Shown here in pieces: positions 37,504 to 45,064 of a DNA stretch of 45,164 nt. Within the stretch, counting starts at the first letter, position 1. Each line of letters starts with the position of its first letter. The position numbers and the translations under genes were made by a program. The notes beneath the pieces were generated by a model. The model was not told the DNA's origin and made no database searches. It was given only the letters and a program-made list of their open reading frames with translations. The stretch lies in NCBI GenBank assembly GCA_902589185.1, contig CACIRZ010000008.1:1-45164 (forward strand), written 5' to 3'. The stretch comes from an uncultured SAR116 cluster alpha proteobacterium (GTDB taxonomy: Bacteria > Pseudomonadota > Alphaproteobacteria > Puniceispirillales > Marisalimonadaceae).

Positions 37504-37968
37504 TTAAGAAATCTGACCATTCCAGAAAGTTAATGGCTCTAATTCTAATGAATTAAATGAAGTAACCTCACCTACTAAAATTTGATGATCTCCTCCAGAA
37601 TAATAGTTCCATTTTAAACAATCGAACCAGGCTAAAGAATTTTCTAATAATGGAAACCCATTTTCGCTTCGCTTCCAAATAATATTTTTAAATTTATCAT
37701 CTTCTTGTGAAGAAAATTTAAAGCAGAGATCATTTTGATCCTTTGATAAAATGTTTACAGCATAACCTTTTGCGTTCATGAAAGAATTATAACTAGGTTG
37801 TTTTTTATCTATACACCATAGCACTAATGCAGGATCTAGAGATACAGATGTAAAACTATTAACTGTCATTCCAATGGGATTTCCATCATCAGTCGATGTG
37901 ACTACAGTGACACCAGTTGAATACTTACCTAAGGTTTGTCTAAGAAACTTTGAATCCAAGGTTTTCAT
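37504..37968 (-). CDS. Flavin reductase (RutF/HpaC-like, flavin_reduct domain)
   Basis: Small NAD(P)H:flavin reductase, 154 residues, supplying reduced flavin to a partner oxygenase. Family features are LGKYSTGVTVVTS, GMTVNSFTSVSLDPALVLWCI, and GDHQILVGEV near the end; the C terminus (PLTFWNGQIS) is short but complete. It is the first gene of the minus-strand catabolic run (59 bases to the next gene) and is divergent from lysR. No oxygenase is adjacent; the best partner in the window is the LLM-type gene starting at 45065, whose promoter shares the same LysR-type box. Confidence 0.9.
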   Translation of the reverse strand: MKTLDSKFLRQTLGKYSTGVTVVTSTDDGNPIGMTVNSFTSVSLDPALVLWCIDKKQPSYNSFMNAKGYAVNILSKDQNDLCFKFSSQEDDKFKNIIWKRSENGFPLLENSLAWFDCLKWNYYSGGDHQILVGEVTSFNSLELEPLTFWNGQIS

Positions 37969-38010
37969 TATTTAAATTCTCTTCTTTTGAATTAAAACAT
38001 GTTTTCTTTA

Positions 38011-38024
38011 ACATATTAATATGT
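38011..38024. promoter_or_regulatory. Perfect palindrome in flavin reductase/lysR control region
   Basis: ACATATTAATATGT is a perfect 14-base palindrome. It lies immediately downstream of a TATAAT on the minus strand (38030 to 38025), so it would cover the transcript start of the flavin reductase operon. It could be a second operator; in such AT-rich DNA chance is possible. Confidence 0.4.
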
Positions 38025-38056
38025 ATTATATGTAATTATTTATTTATATGAATTAT

Positions 38057-38071
38057 ATCAATTTAACTGAT
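38057..38071. promoter_or_regulatory. LysR-type operator box 1 (ATCA-N7-TGAT)
   Basis: The dyad ATCA-atttaac-TGAT has the T-N11-A spacing of LysR boxes (T38058, A38070). It lies 12 bases before lysR and 88 bases before the flavin reductase start, fitting autorepression plus divergent activation. The same dyad recurs at 39017 and 44970. Confidence 0.6.
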
Positions 38072-38083
38072 AGCGATTAAATT

Positions 38084-39013
38084 ATGTCTGTATCAATTAA
38101 ACAATTAAAAGCTTTTGTTGCAGTGGTTGAAGAGAATTCTTTTAGTTTAGCCGCAGAAAGGCTTAATGCCACACAATCAGGTATGTCAATGTTAGTTCAA
38201 AATTTAGAATTAAGTATTGGCAAAAAATTAATTAATAGAGTCCCTGGCAAAATGGTTTTAACTGAGAGTGGAAAAAATTTCTATAAGTATGCTTTAGAAA
38301 TTTTAAGTTTAATGGACAAAGCTTTAATTGACGCTAAAACTGATACTGAAGACCTATCTGGAACTTTTAATTGTGGATTAATGCCAACATTTACTAGATC
38401 AGCTCTTCCCGCAACACTTTCTAAATTTCTTAAAGAATATCCTAAGGTAGATGTAAAAGTAACAGAAGCTTACTCTGGTGTTTTAGAGGATATGGTAAGA
38501 ACTAATAAACTTGAATTTGCTATAGTCCCTTCAGTAAAAAACCCTACTGGATTGAATATTGAATTTGTATCAAGTGACTTGAATTTTCTAGTCACGAAAA
38601 AAAATTCTGAATTTGAACATTTAAAGCCTATAAAACTCTCAAAACTTGATAAAATTAAAATTATTCTACCTGGTGTTGAAAATTCTAGAAGAATTTCATT
38701 AGACGAATACTTTGCAACTCATAATATTAAGATAGATAAAACATTAGAAATGGATGGTATGATAGGCACATTAGAAATGGTTGCTTCTAGTGATTGGTGC
38801 GCTATTCTACCAGCCGTTTTATGTGATTTAGATATTCTTGGAAATTTAAGGACATTATCGCCACTCACTTCCCCAAACTTCACTACAGAATATGTTTTAA
38901 TTACATCAGCTAGTAAAGAGCTTAGCTCTGCTGCAAAATTATTTAGTGAAAAGATATGTGATGAAATTAAATCAATTACAGAAAAAATGAATCAAAAAGT
39001 TAGACCTATATAG
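38084..39013 (+). CDS. LysR-family transcriptional regulator
   Basis: DNA-binding regulator of 309 residues. The winged helix-turn-helix (about 5-65) reads FVAVVEENSFSLAAERLNAT followed by QSGMSMLVQNLE. The C-terminal type-2 periplasmic-binding-like effector domain spans about 90-295. It is divergent from the flavin reductase gene across 115 bases and lies 101 bases before the TRAP operon, the normal place for a pathway regulator. Putative binding sites (ATCA-N7-TGAT) occur on both sides and again between the dehydrogenase and LLM genes. The inducer is unknown but is likely the transported compound or an intermediate. An inverted repeat AATTTAA-N10-TTAAATT (38060-38083) runs up to the ATG. 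Confidence 0.93.
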   Translation: MSVSIKQLKAFVAVVEENSFSLAAERLNATQSGMSMLVQNLELSIGKKLINRVPGKMVLTESGKNFYKYALEILSLMDKALIDAKTDTEDLSGTFNCGLMPTFTRSALPATLSKFLKEYPKVDVKVTEAYSGVLEDMVRTNKLEFAIVPSVKNPTGLNIEFVSSDLNFLVTKKNSEFEHLKPIKLSKLDKIKIILPGVENSRRISLDEYFATHNIKIDKTLEMDGMIGTLEMVASSDWCAILPAVLCDLDILGNLRTLSPLTSPNFTTEYVLITSASKELSSAAKLFSEKICDEIKSITEKMNQKVRPI

Positions 39014-39016
39014 TAA

Positions 39017-39031
39017 ATCATGTAAAGTGAT
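39017..39031. promoter_or_regulatory. LysR-type operator box 2 (ATCA-N7-TGAT)
   Basis: ATCA-tgtaaag-TGAT with one more matching base on each side (AATCA...TGATT) and T-N11-A spacing (T39018, A39030). It lies three bases after the lysR stop and 83 bases before the TTG start of dctQ, in position to control the TRAP operon. Confidence 0.6.
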
Positions 39032-39114
39032 TAGAAATATATAATTTTATGATTTGAATACAAATAAAGTAATCGTAAAGTAATAAATACAAACGTACTA
39101 CTCGGGGAAATAAA

Positions 39115-39588
39115 TTGTTAAACCACATTAAGAAAACGCCTGAATATCTTCAATCGATAGCTGCAATTTGGCTTATTTTAGTTGCTTTGACTATTTTTGC
39201 AGAAGTTACCTTTAGAAATCTTGGTATTTTCCTTGGCGCAGATCAAATTGTTCAAAATTCTGTTCCAGCTATAGTTTTTCTTCAAGTACCATTCGCGATA
39301 GCATCTGGAACAATGCTTAGAACAACTCTAATTTATGATTTTTTCAAAAAAAGAGGAAAAATGATAATTAACATCATATCCTACGTTATTGGTATTATGT
39401 TATTTGTAGGTATAGCAGTTGGTGGATGGACTGATATGATTAAGGGTTGGGAAATTGGAGAATATCAAGGAATTGGAGCAATTGAATTTCCAGTTTATCC
39501 AATAAGAACAGTAATTATTTTCTCATCAATTATAGTGGTTTTTATTTATTTATCTCTAATTGTAAAATCATTTATGTCAAACAAGTAA
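39115..39588 (+). CDS. dctQ: TRAP transporter small permease (DctQ-type)
   Basis: Small membrane subunit of a tripartite ATP-independent periplasmic transporter, 157 residues. Four hydrophobic segments are visible at about 14-31, 45-63, 85-105 and 130-150, with the family-typical TIFAEVTFRNLG after the first. The start is TTG with GGGGA at 39104-39108 seven bases upstream; no ATG fits. It precedes the large permease by 22 bases and heads the operon dctQ-dctM-dctP. Confidence 0.88.
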   Translation: MLNHIKKTPEYLQSIAAIWLILVALTIFAEVTFRNLGIFLGADQIVQNSVPAIVFLQVPFAIASGTMLRTTLIYDFFKKRGKMIINIISYVIGIMLFVGIAVGGWTDMIKGWEIGEYQGIGAIEFPVYPIRTVIIFSSIIVVFIYLSLIVKSFMSNK

Positions 39589-39610
39589 ATTAGTAAAAAA
39601 GGATATTAAG

Positions 39611-40927
39611 TTGGGAATTGATTTAGATATATTAATGATTTTAACATTAGTAGGAATGCTTTTAGCAATCTTTTCAGGTGTTCATATTGCCCTCGCCTTA
39701 GGCGCTACAGCAATGATTGGTACATATTTTATATTTGAAGATATGTATATGGCTGCAAGTCAAGTTGGCGGTGCTGCTTATGAATTAATTAGAGACCATA
39801 TATTTATGACAATCCCACTTTTTGTATTAATGGGAGATTTTCTATCAAGAAGTGGTGCTGCAGGTGACTTATATTCTTTAATAAATAAAGGCCTTAAAGG
39901 AGTTCCGGGAAGGCTTGGTGTTGCAACTGTTACTGGTAATGCAGCTTTTGCTGCTGTTACAGGTACCTCAATCGCATCAGCTGCTGCATTCTCAAGAATT
40001 GCTTGGCCAGAAATGAAAAAAGCTGGATATGATCAAAAATTAGCAGTCGGGTCAATAGCTGGTAGTGCTTGTTTAGGAATGTTAATTCCTCCAAGTGTTT
40101 TGCTCATTGTTTGGGGTATTATAACCGAAGACTCAATAGGCAAACTTTTCGTTGCTGGAGTTATTCCTGGAATTATATTATCACTTATGTTTGCTTTTTA
40201 TAATTTCTCTAAAGCCGTAATTAATCCTAAACTTGCCCCTGAGCCTGATAGTATAGGAGACCTTACAAAACTTACTGAAAAACAAATTATATCTGGATTA
40301 TCTATTCTTGGATTAATAGTTGTTGTTTTGGGAGGTATTTGGGGAGGTATATTCACTCCTACCGAAGCCGCTGGAATGGGTGCTCTTGCAAGTTTTGGTA
40401 TTGCTTTATTCAAAGGCATGAGATGGAATGGTATTGTAGAGTCAGTTATTGATGCAGGTAAAACTTCTGCTCCAATCATGATATTATTAATTACTGCAGG
40501 AATGTATTCAAGATTTTTGTCATTATCAGACATAGACTCTGTCATTGTAGATGCAATGGCTTCTTTTGGATTAAATAGCTTTATGATTTTAGTAATGATG
40601 GTCGTGATTTGGCTTATATTAGGCATGTTATTAGATTCTATATCAATAATTTTATTAACAGTTCCATTATTTGTATTACTTGCGGGCGATATGAATCCTT
40701 ATGCATTTGCAATTTTTGGAATTTTAGCAATTGAAGCTGGTTTACTTACACCACCTTTTGGTCTTATAGTTTATACAGTTAAAGGAGTTTTAGCAGCTGG
40801 GGGAGATAATGTATCATTAGGATCTATTTTTAAAGGATCCGTTCCATATTGGATAATGATGTTAATTGTAATGTTGTTAGTTGCATTTTTTCCAGAATTA
40901 GCCAGCTGGCCAACACAATTTGTTTAG
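39611..40927 (+). CDS. dctM: TRAP transporter large permease (DctM-type)
   Basis: Main membrane subunit that couples substrate uptake to a sodium or proton gradient, 438 residues with about eleven to twelve hydrophobic segments. Family signatures include MTIPLFVLMGDFLSRSGAAG, AAVTGTSIASAAAFSRIAWPEM, GSACLGMLIPPSVLLIVWG and TPTEAAGMGALASFG. The start is TTG at 39611, seven bases after a GGA ribosome site. It is part of the operon with the small permease and the binding protein. Confidence 0.94.
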   Translation: MGIDLDILMILTLVGMLLAIFSGVHIALALGATAMIGTYFIFEDMYMAASQVGGAAYELIRDHIFMTIPLFVLMGDFLSRSGAAGDLYSLINKGLKGVPGRLGVATVTGNAAFAAVTGTSIASAAAFSRIAWPEMKKAGYDQKLAVGSIAGSACLGMLIPPSVLLIVWGIITEDSIGKLFVAGVIPGIILSLMFAFYNFSKAVINPKLAPEPDSIGDLTKLTEKQIISGLSILGLIVVVLGGIWGGIFTPTEAAGMGALASFGIALFKGMRWNGIVESVIDAGKTSAPIMILLITAGMYSRFLSLSDIDSVIVDAMASFGLNSFMILVMMVVIWLILGMLLDSISIILLTVPLFVLLAGDMNPYAFAIFGILAIEAGLLTPPFGLIVYTVKGVLAAGGDNVSLGSIFKGSVPYWIMMLIVMLLVAFFPELASWPTQFV

Positions 40928-40977
40928 TAAAAACATGGGGTTAAATACTAAACTTAACACTGCCTATGGAGGAAATA

Positions 40978-42078
40978 ATGATTAGGTACTTAAAAAAAGC
41001 TATACCATTAAGCATTTTAGCTTCTGGTATAATGGCATCTGCTTCTTTTGCAGATACCTTCACTCTAAGGGTTGGTTCTGGTCACCCATCAAAACCAACT
41101 GCTTATGTTACTAATATGGAGAAAGTTTTAGTTCCAAATATTAAAAAAAGAGTTGCTGCAGAAACAAACCATAAAGTTAGAATTATTGAAGCTTACGCAG
41201 GAAAGATTGCAAAAGTTCATGAAACTTTAGAGGCTGTAGAAAAAGGATTATTAGATATTGGTTCATACTGTGTATGTTTTGAGACTGCAAAACTATTACC
41301 ATGGAACTTTGATTATTTTGTCCCTTTTACAACAACAAACCTTGTAACAAACTGGGAAGTAAAGCATAAAATTCTTAAGCAATTCCCAGAACTAACCAAA
41401 ATGCTCGAAGATAAATATAATCAGAAGTTTCTTGCTATGCAGGGCTTTGATGATTATGGAATAGGTACAGTTAAACAATGGCAAAAAGCTAGCGAGTTAA
41501 AAGGTGTTAAAGTTATAGCTGCAGGTCCAAACTTACCTTGGGTTTCTTTGTTTGGTTCTATTCCGGTTACGTCTACACTTCCTACAATGTATAATGACTT
41601 AGCTACTGGAGTTGCAAAAGGTGTTATTATCTTCCCATCAGCACATGCAGGGGGATTTAAATTTTATGAGCAAGCTCCATATTGGAAGGTAATTGGATTT
41701 GGTGCAATGGCACAAACAATAACAACAATTAACCTAGATACTATGAAAAAGTTACCACCTGAAATTGTTAAGATAATAATGGAAGAATCAGTTAACTATG
41801 AAAAAGCTGCTGTTAAAGATGGACAACAGAGATATCAAAAAGGTCTTACTGATTTAGTTAAACTTGGCAAGAAAAAAGGTATCAATGATGCTGTAACTTA
41901 TTTACCAGTATCTGAGCAAAAAATTTGGGCAGAAACAATTAAAGATTGGCCAAATTCAAGAGCTAAGGATATTACCAAAGATTATGGTATGGACGGAGCT
42001 GCTATAATGAACGCATATATGGAAGAAATGGAAAAAACTGGCCACAAGTTCCCAGTGCGTTATAAAATTGGCGGGTAA
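40978..42078 (+). CDS. dctP: TRAP transporter substrate-binding protein (DctP-type)
   Basis: Periplasmic binding protein, about 366 residues. A signal peptide is clear, with cleavage after ASASFA. An in-frame ATG at 40966 exists but GGAGG at 40968-40972 sets the start at 40978. The fold markers (YAGKIAKVHETLEAVEKGLLDIG) are present. At the position where most DctP proteins have the substrate-binding Arg (LKGxKxR), this one reads LKGVKVIAAGPNLPW, so the Arg is replaced, pointing to an atypical ligand mode. It is followed by a strong terminator. The ligand is unknown. Confidence 0.93.
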   Translation: MIRYLKKAIPLSILASGIMASASFADTFTLRVGSGHPSKPTAYVTNMEKVLVPNIKKRVAAETNHKVRIIEAYAGKIAKVHETLEAVEKGLLDIGSYCVCFETAKLLPWNFDYFVPFTTTNLVTNWEVKHKILKQFPELTKMLEDKYNQKFLAMQGFDDYGIGTVKQWQKASELKGVKVIAAGPNLPWVSLFGSIPVTSTLPTMYNDLATGVAKGVIIFPSAHAGGFKFYEQAPYWKVIGFGAMAQTITTINLDTMKKLPPEIVKIIMEESVNYEKAAVKDGQQRYQKGLTDLVKLGKKKGINDAVTYLPVSEQKIWAETIKDWPNSRAKDITKDYGMDGAAIMNAYMEEMEKTGHKFPVRYKIGG

Positions 42079-42104
42079 TTAATTTAATACCACAAAACAT
42101 TAAG

Positions 42105-42135
42105 AGACGATCTATTCTTAGATCGTCTTTTTTTT
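42105..42135 (+). terminator. Rho-independent terminator after the TRAP operon
   Basis: A perfect nine-base stem GACGATCTA/TAGATCGTC (42106-42114, 42119-42127) with loop TTCT is followed by eight T residues. It lies 27 bases after the dctP stop and is the clearest terminator in the window. Confidence 0.93.
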
Positions 42136-42146
42136 GAGGTCATTCT

Positions 42147-42380
42147 ATGAAAAAAGAAAAGTTTCAATTATATATATCCACTGCGATTTCTGGAATATTT
42201 ATCACAATGTTTATAAGTTCGCTTGTAACTTATTTAGCTTTAGCAGATTTATCAATTTTCTTTGATGTCTGGCCAAAAAATTGGTTCTATGCCTCTCTTG
42301 TTGCTTTTCCAGCTATATTATTTGTAAGGCCATTAGCAATTAAAATCACAAATAAAGTTACTGATTTAATTTATAAGTAA
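42147..42380 (+). CDS. DUF2798 family small membrane protein
   Basis: Small membrane protein, 77 residues, with two hydrophobic helices (about 10-32 and 45-63). SGIFITMFISSLVTYLAL and WPKNWFYASLVAFPAILFV match the two-helix pattern of DUF2798, whose function is not known. GAGG lies before the ATG. It starts 11 bases after the TRAP terminator, so it has its own signal or depends on read-through, and it ends directly against the stop of the convergent cyclase gene. Confidence 0.75.
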   Translation: MKKEKFQLYISTAISGIFITMFISSLVTYLALADLSIFFDVWPKNWFYASLVAFPAILFVRPLAIKITNKVTDLIYK

Positions 42381-43154
42381 TTATTCAAAAATAGCTACAA
42401 CTCTTACAAATCCTGCTGAACCGTTTTTGATTTTAAATGGGAAGGCAGAAACATTAAAACCATAACTTGGTAATTGATCTAAATTATTTAATTTTTCTAT
42501 ATGAGAATAGCCTTGGACCATCCCAGCTCTATGACCTTCCCATATTATTGAAGGATCTTTGGTTTGTTTATATTTTTCAGCTGTATAAGAAAAAGGAGCA
42601 TCCCAGCTCCACGCATCCGTGCCAGTAACTCGTACTCCTTGGTCAAGTAAATAAATAGTAGCTTCTTGACTTATTCCACAACCTTTTGTTAAAAAATCAT
42701 CTTTTCCATAATGACCACCTGCAGAAGTGTTTATAAATACAATATCTAAAGGTTTTAATTCATAATTGATTTTTTTTATTTCGTTTTGCAAATCACTTTT
42801 AGTTAAAACATATCCATCTTCATATGATCTTAAATCCAATTTAACACCATCACTGAAACACCATTCTAATGGCACTTCATCAATCGTGATGGCTCTTTGC
42901 CCATTATTCATTGTTGAATGGTAATGATATGGGGCATCCATATGGGTGCCATTATGCGTGCTTACAGTAATTGTCTCCATTGCCCAACCTTCTTCACCTG
43001 GTAAATCTGTTTTTTTTAAACCAGGAAAAAAACTCATCATTTCTTCAGCTGTTTCTTTATGATGGTGATAGTTTATCTTAGGCAACATAAAATCTGGATC
43101 TGATTTTATACCCTCTTCTAAACTGACCGATAAATCTAAGAACTTTCTAGACAT
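42381..43154 (-). CDS. Cyclase-family hydrolase (kynurenine formamidase / isatin hydrolase-like)
   Basis: Metal-dependent hydrolase of the PF04199 cyclase family, 257 residues. The diagnostic metal motif is STHNGTHMDAPYHYH (HxGTHxDxPxH, about 85-99). Known members hydrolyse cyclic or aryl amides such as N-formylkynurenine and isatin. C-terminal segment GTDAWSWDAPF and GHRAGMVQGY fit the family. It is the last gene of a minus-strand operon (dehydrogenase, cupin, YciI, cyclase); GAGGTAAGA precedes the ATG. Likely job: ring or amide opening in the pathway; substrate unknown. Confidence 0.88.
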   Translation of the reverse strand: MSRKFLDLSVSLEEGIKSDPDFMLPKINYHHHKETAEEMMSFFPGLKKTDLPGEEGWAMETITVSTHNGTHMDAPYHYHSTMNNGQRAITIDEVPLEWCFSDGVKLDLRSYEDGYVLTKSDLQNEIKKINYELKPLDIVFINTSAGGHYGKDDFLTKGCGISQEATIYLLDQGVRVTGTDAWSWDAPFSYTAEKYKQTKDPSIIWEGHRAGMVQGYSHIEKLNNLDQLPSYGFNVSAFPFKIKNGSAGFVRVVAIFE

Positions 43155-43168
43155 TCTTACCTCATATT

Positions 43169-43459
43169 TTAATTTTTGGATAGGTTGTCTACCCTTTTGT
43201 TAAATGGAGAAATAATTATTTCATCCCAAATATTTGCTTTAAAAATTGGGTCATTTCGCTGAAAAACACTTATTTCTTCTTCGCTGTTTGCTTCAACCAT
43301 AAAAAAAGAACCATTCATATTACCCTCTTTGTCAGTTAACGGACCAGATATTAGTGTTTTAATGGGATTTGTAGATAGATATGCCCTGTGTTCATTAATG
43401 ATTTTTATTCTTTCATTTAAAGAATTTGGCTTATCCTTACATAATATAACCCATATCAT
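43169..43459 (-). CDS. YciI-like family protein
   Basis: Small protein of 96 residues with the YciI ferredoxin-like fold: MIWVILCKDKPNSLNERIKI, HRAYLS with the conserved His, LISGPLTDKEG and a DPIFKANIWDEIIISPF end. Some relatives act as muconolactone-isomerase-like or dehalogenase-like enzymes, but most are uncharacterised. It lies 14 bases before the cyclase gene and 16 after the cupin gene, so it is co-transcribed with them. A small auxiliary isomerase or hydrolase is only an inference. Confidence 0.8.
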   Translation of the reverse strand: MIWVILCKDKPNSLNERIKIINEHRAYLSTNPIKTLISGPLTDKEGNMNGSFFMVEANSEEEISVFQRNDPIFKANIWDEIIISPFNKRVDNLSKN

Positions 43460-43475
43460 AATATTGAGACCTTAA

Positions 43476-44036
43476 TTATTGAGAATTTTCAAATTCTTTT
43501 ATTCTTTCATAAGCTAAATTAGTAAATTCGGCTTTTGGAGCGTTGCCAGCTATAACTACTAATAAAAGATGTTCTGTATCGTCTTCACCTTCGGTAACGT
43601 TCATAAAACGCCTAGAGCAACCTGGAGGAAATGAGATTACATCACAAGGACCTAAGTCAGCATAATCATGGTCTTCACCCTCATTCCATTCACATCTCCA
43701 TTTACCTGTAATTGGCATGAATGTCTCATTAGTGTCATGATTGTGCATTAATGGTCCTTTACCAGGTTTGCATCTACAAAAACCAAGATTAAATCCTTCA
43801 GAAATATTAATTGCTGGCATTTGGGCATTATCATTACCTAAAGGAGAAACATGTTTACTATCTCCTTTTGGTGGCTCAAAACCTATTATATTTATTAATT
43901 CTCGTGTGCATTCAGGTAATTTACTATCAGGCAAACCCATTTTAGATCCTTTTTGCTCAGAGAAAAAGGCAATCCTTTTATTCATATATTCCCTAGAAAG
44001 TGTTTTTATTTCTGGAAGTTTTTGATTTTCTTTCAT
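43476..44036 (-). CDS. Cupin-domain protein
   Basis: Single-cupin protein, 186 residues. Metal motif 1 is GKGPLMHNHDTNETFMPITGKW (HxH and Glu, about 92-113), and motif 2 lies around GPCDVISFPPGCSRRFMNV, where the usual His is not obvious. It could be a small dioxygenase, isomerase or binding protein; the cupin fold does not tell which. AGGAG is present before the ATG. It is nine bases from the dehydrogenase gene upstream in the same operon. Confidence 0.82.
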   Translation of the reverse strand: MKENQKLPEIKTLSREYMNKRIAFFSEQKGSKMGLPDSKLPECTRELINIIGFEPPKGDSKHVSPLGNDNAQMPAINISEGFNLGFCRCKPGKGPLMHNHDTNETFMPITGKWRCEWNEGEDHDYADLGPCDVISFPPGCSRRFMNVTEGEDDTEHLLLVVIAGNAPKAEFTNLAYERIKEFENSQ

Positions 44037-44045
44037 AAATACTCC

Positions 44046-44918
44046 TTATTCATTATTCGTTTTTAATTGTTCATAAATAGCCGCAGTATCATAAGTAATT
44101 GGTATGTTTTCTTTGGATTGATTATATAAGTTTGCCGCAGCTTCAAAAGTTGGAGAATTTAAGTTGTTAGATTTAAGATAGTCCGTAATCACATCAATAT
44201 CTTTCAAAAAAATTCTCATAGAAGCTGTTGCTGGCTCATAATTTTTATTAATCATAAGCGGCATTCTCTTATCCAACATAACTGACGTAGCTGCACCTGC
44301 GTTCAACACTTCATAAATCATTCTTTCTTCAAGCCCTACCTTTTGACCTAGAAGCAATGCTTCAGCAGTCACAGTATTATGAACAGTCACTAACAAGTTT
44401 GCTAAAATTTTGAATTTTATACCATTACCAAATTCACCGACATATATATTTTGTTTTGAAAAAGATCTAAATATATCATCACATTCATCAACAATAGTTT
44501 TATCTCCACTGGACATAACAACTATGTCTTTTACTTTAGCTTGTGCACCTGTACCGCTCACGGGAGCATCAACTATGTTAATGTTAAGTTTCTCCAACTT
44601 TTTTTTTGTTTCTATTTTGTCGTTCAATGAAATAGTATTCATGTCAATAAGAATTTTAAGCTCATTTGATTTTCCATTAACTTCTATTTCATTAATTACT
44701 TCTTTGAAAATAGGAACAGTTGGTAAACTAAGAATTATTACATCAGATTTATCTATTAAATCACTGATATTGTTTAATAACACACCACCTAAAGATGTAA
44801 ATAATTCTACATTTTGAGTATCTGGGTCAACCCCATAAACTGTATAATTATCTTCTATAAGGAATTTTGCATAAGAACCACCCATTGCACCCAATCCAAT
44901 TGAACCAATAGTTTTCAT
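44046..44918 (-). CDS. 3-hydroxyisobutyrate-dehydrogenase-like beta-hydroxyacid dehydrogenase
   Basis: NAD(P)-dependent dehydrogenase of the 6PGDH/HIBADH superfamily, 290 residues. N-terminal Rossmann motif IGLGAMGGSYAKFL, substrate-binding DAPVSGTGAQAK (about 118-129), catalytic Lys in GNGIKFKILANLL (about 165-177), and an all-helical C-terminal domain. Relatives oxidise 3-hydroxyisobutyrate or reduce tartronate semialdehyde. GGAGGG is ideally placed before the ATG at 44918. It is first in the minus-strand operon that ends with the cyclase and is divergent from the LLM gene across 146 bases that contain a LysR-type box. Confidence 0.88.
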   Translation of the reverse strand: MKTIGSIGLGAMGGSYAKFLIEDNYTVYGVDPDTQNVELFTSLGGVLLNNISDLIDKSDVIILSLPTVPIFKEVINEIEVNGKSNELKILIDMNTISLNDKIETKKKLEKLNINIVDAPVSGTGAQAKVKDIVVMSSGDKTIVDECDDIFRSFSKQNIYVGEFGNGIKFKILANLLVTVHNTVTAEALLLGQKVGLEERMIYEVLNAGAATSVMLDKRMPLMINKNYEPATASMRIFLKDIDVITDYLKSNNLNSPTFEAAANLYNQSKENIPITYDTAAIYEQLKTNNE

Positions 44919-44969
44919 AATCCCTCCACTGATTAATTTTATTATTAACTATTAATGCTTCGTATTTAA

Positions 44970-44984
44970 ATCATACTTTCTGAT
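44970..44984. promoter_or_regulatory. LysR-type operator box 3 (ATCA-N7-TGAT)
   Basis: ATCA-tactttc-TGAT with T-N11-A spacing (T44971, A44983). It shares TAAATCAT on the left with box 2 and CTGATAG on the right with box 1. It is 80 bases before the LLM gene start and 51 before the dehydrogenase start. A TATAAT at 45036-45041 could be the -10 of the LLM promoter. Confidence 0.6.
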
Positions 44985-45064
44985 AGATATCATAAAAAAT
45001 AATCATTTAATGTTTTAGGAGTAATAACTTATAAATATAATACTAAAATTTAATGGAGATTAAA

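Noticed and set aside
40198-40626. 142-codon open frame opposite dctM
   Set aside because: Antisense to a clear TRAP permease; composition mirrors the membrane helices and no family is recognisable.
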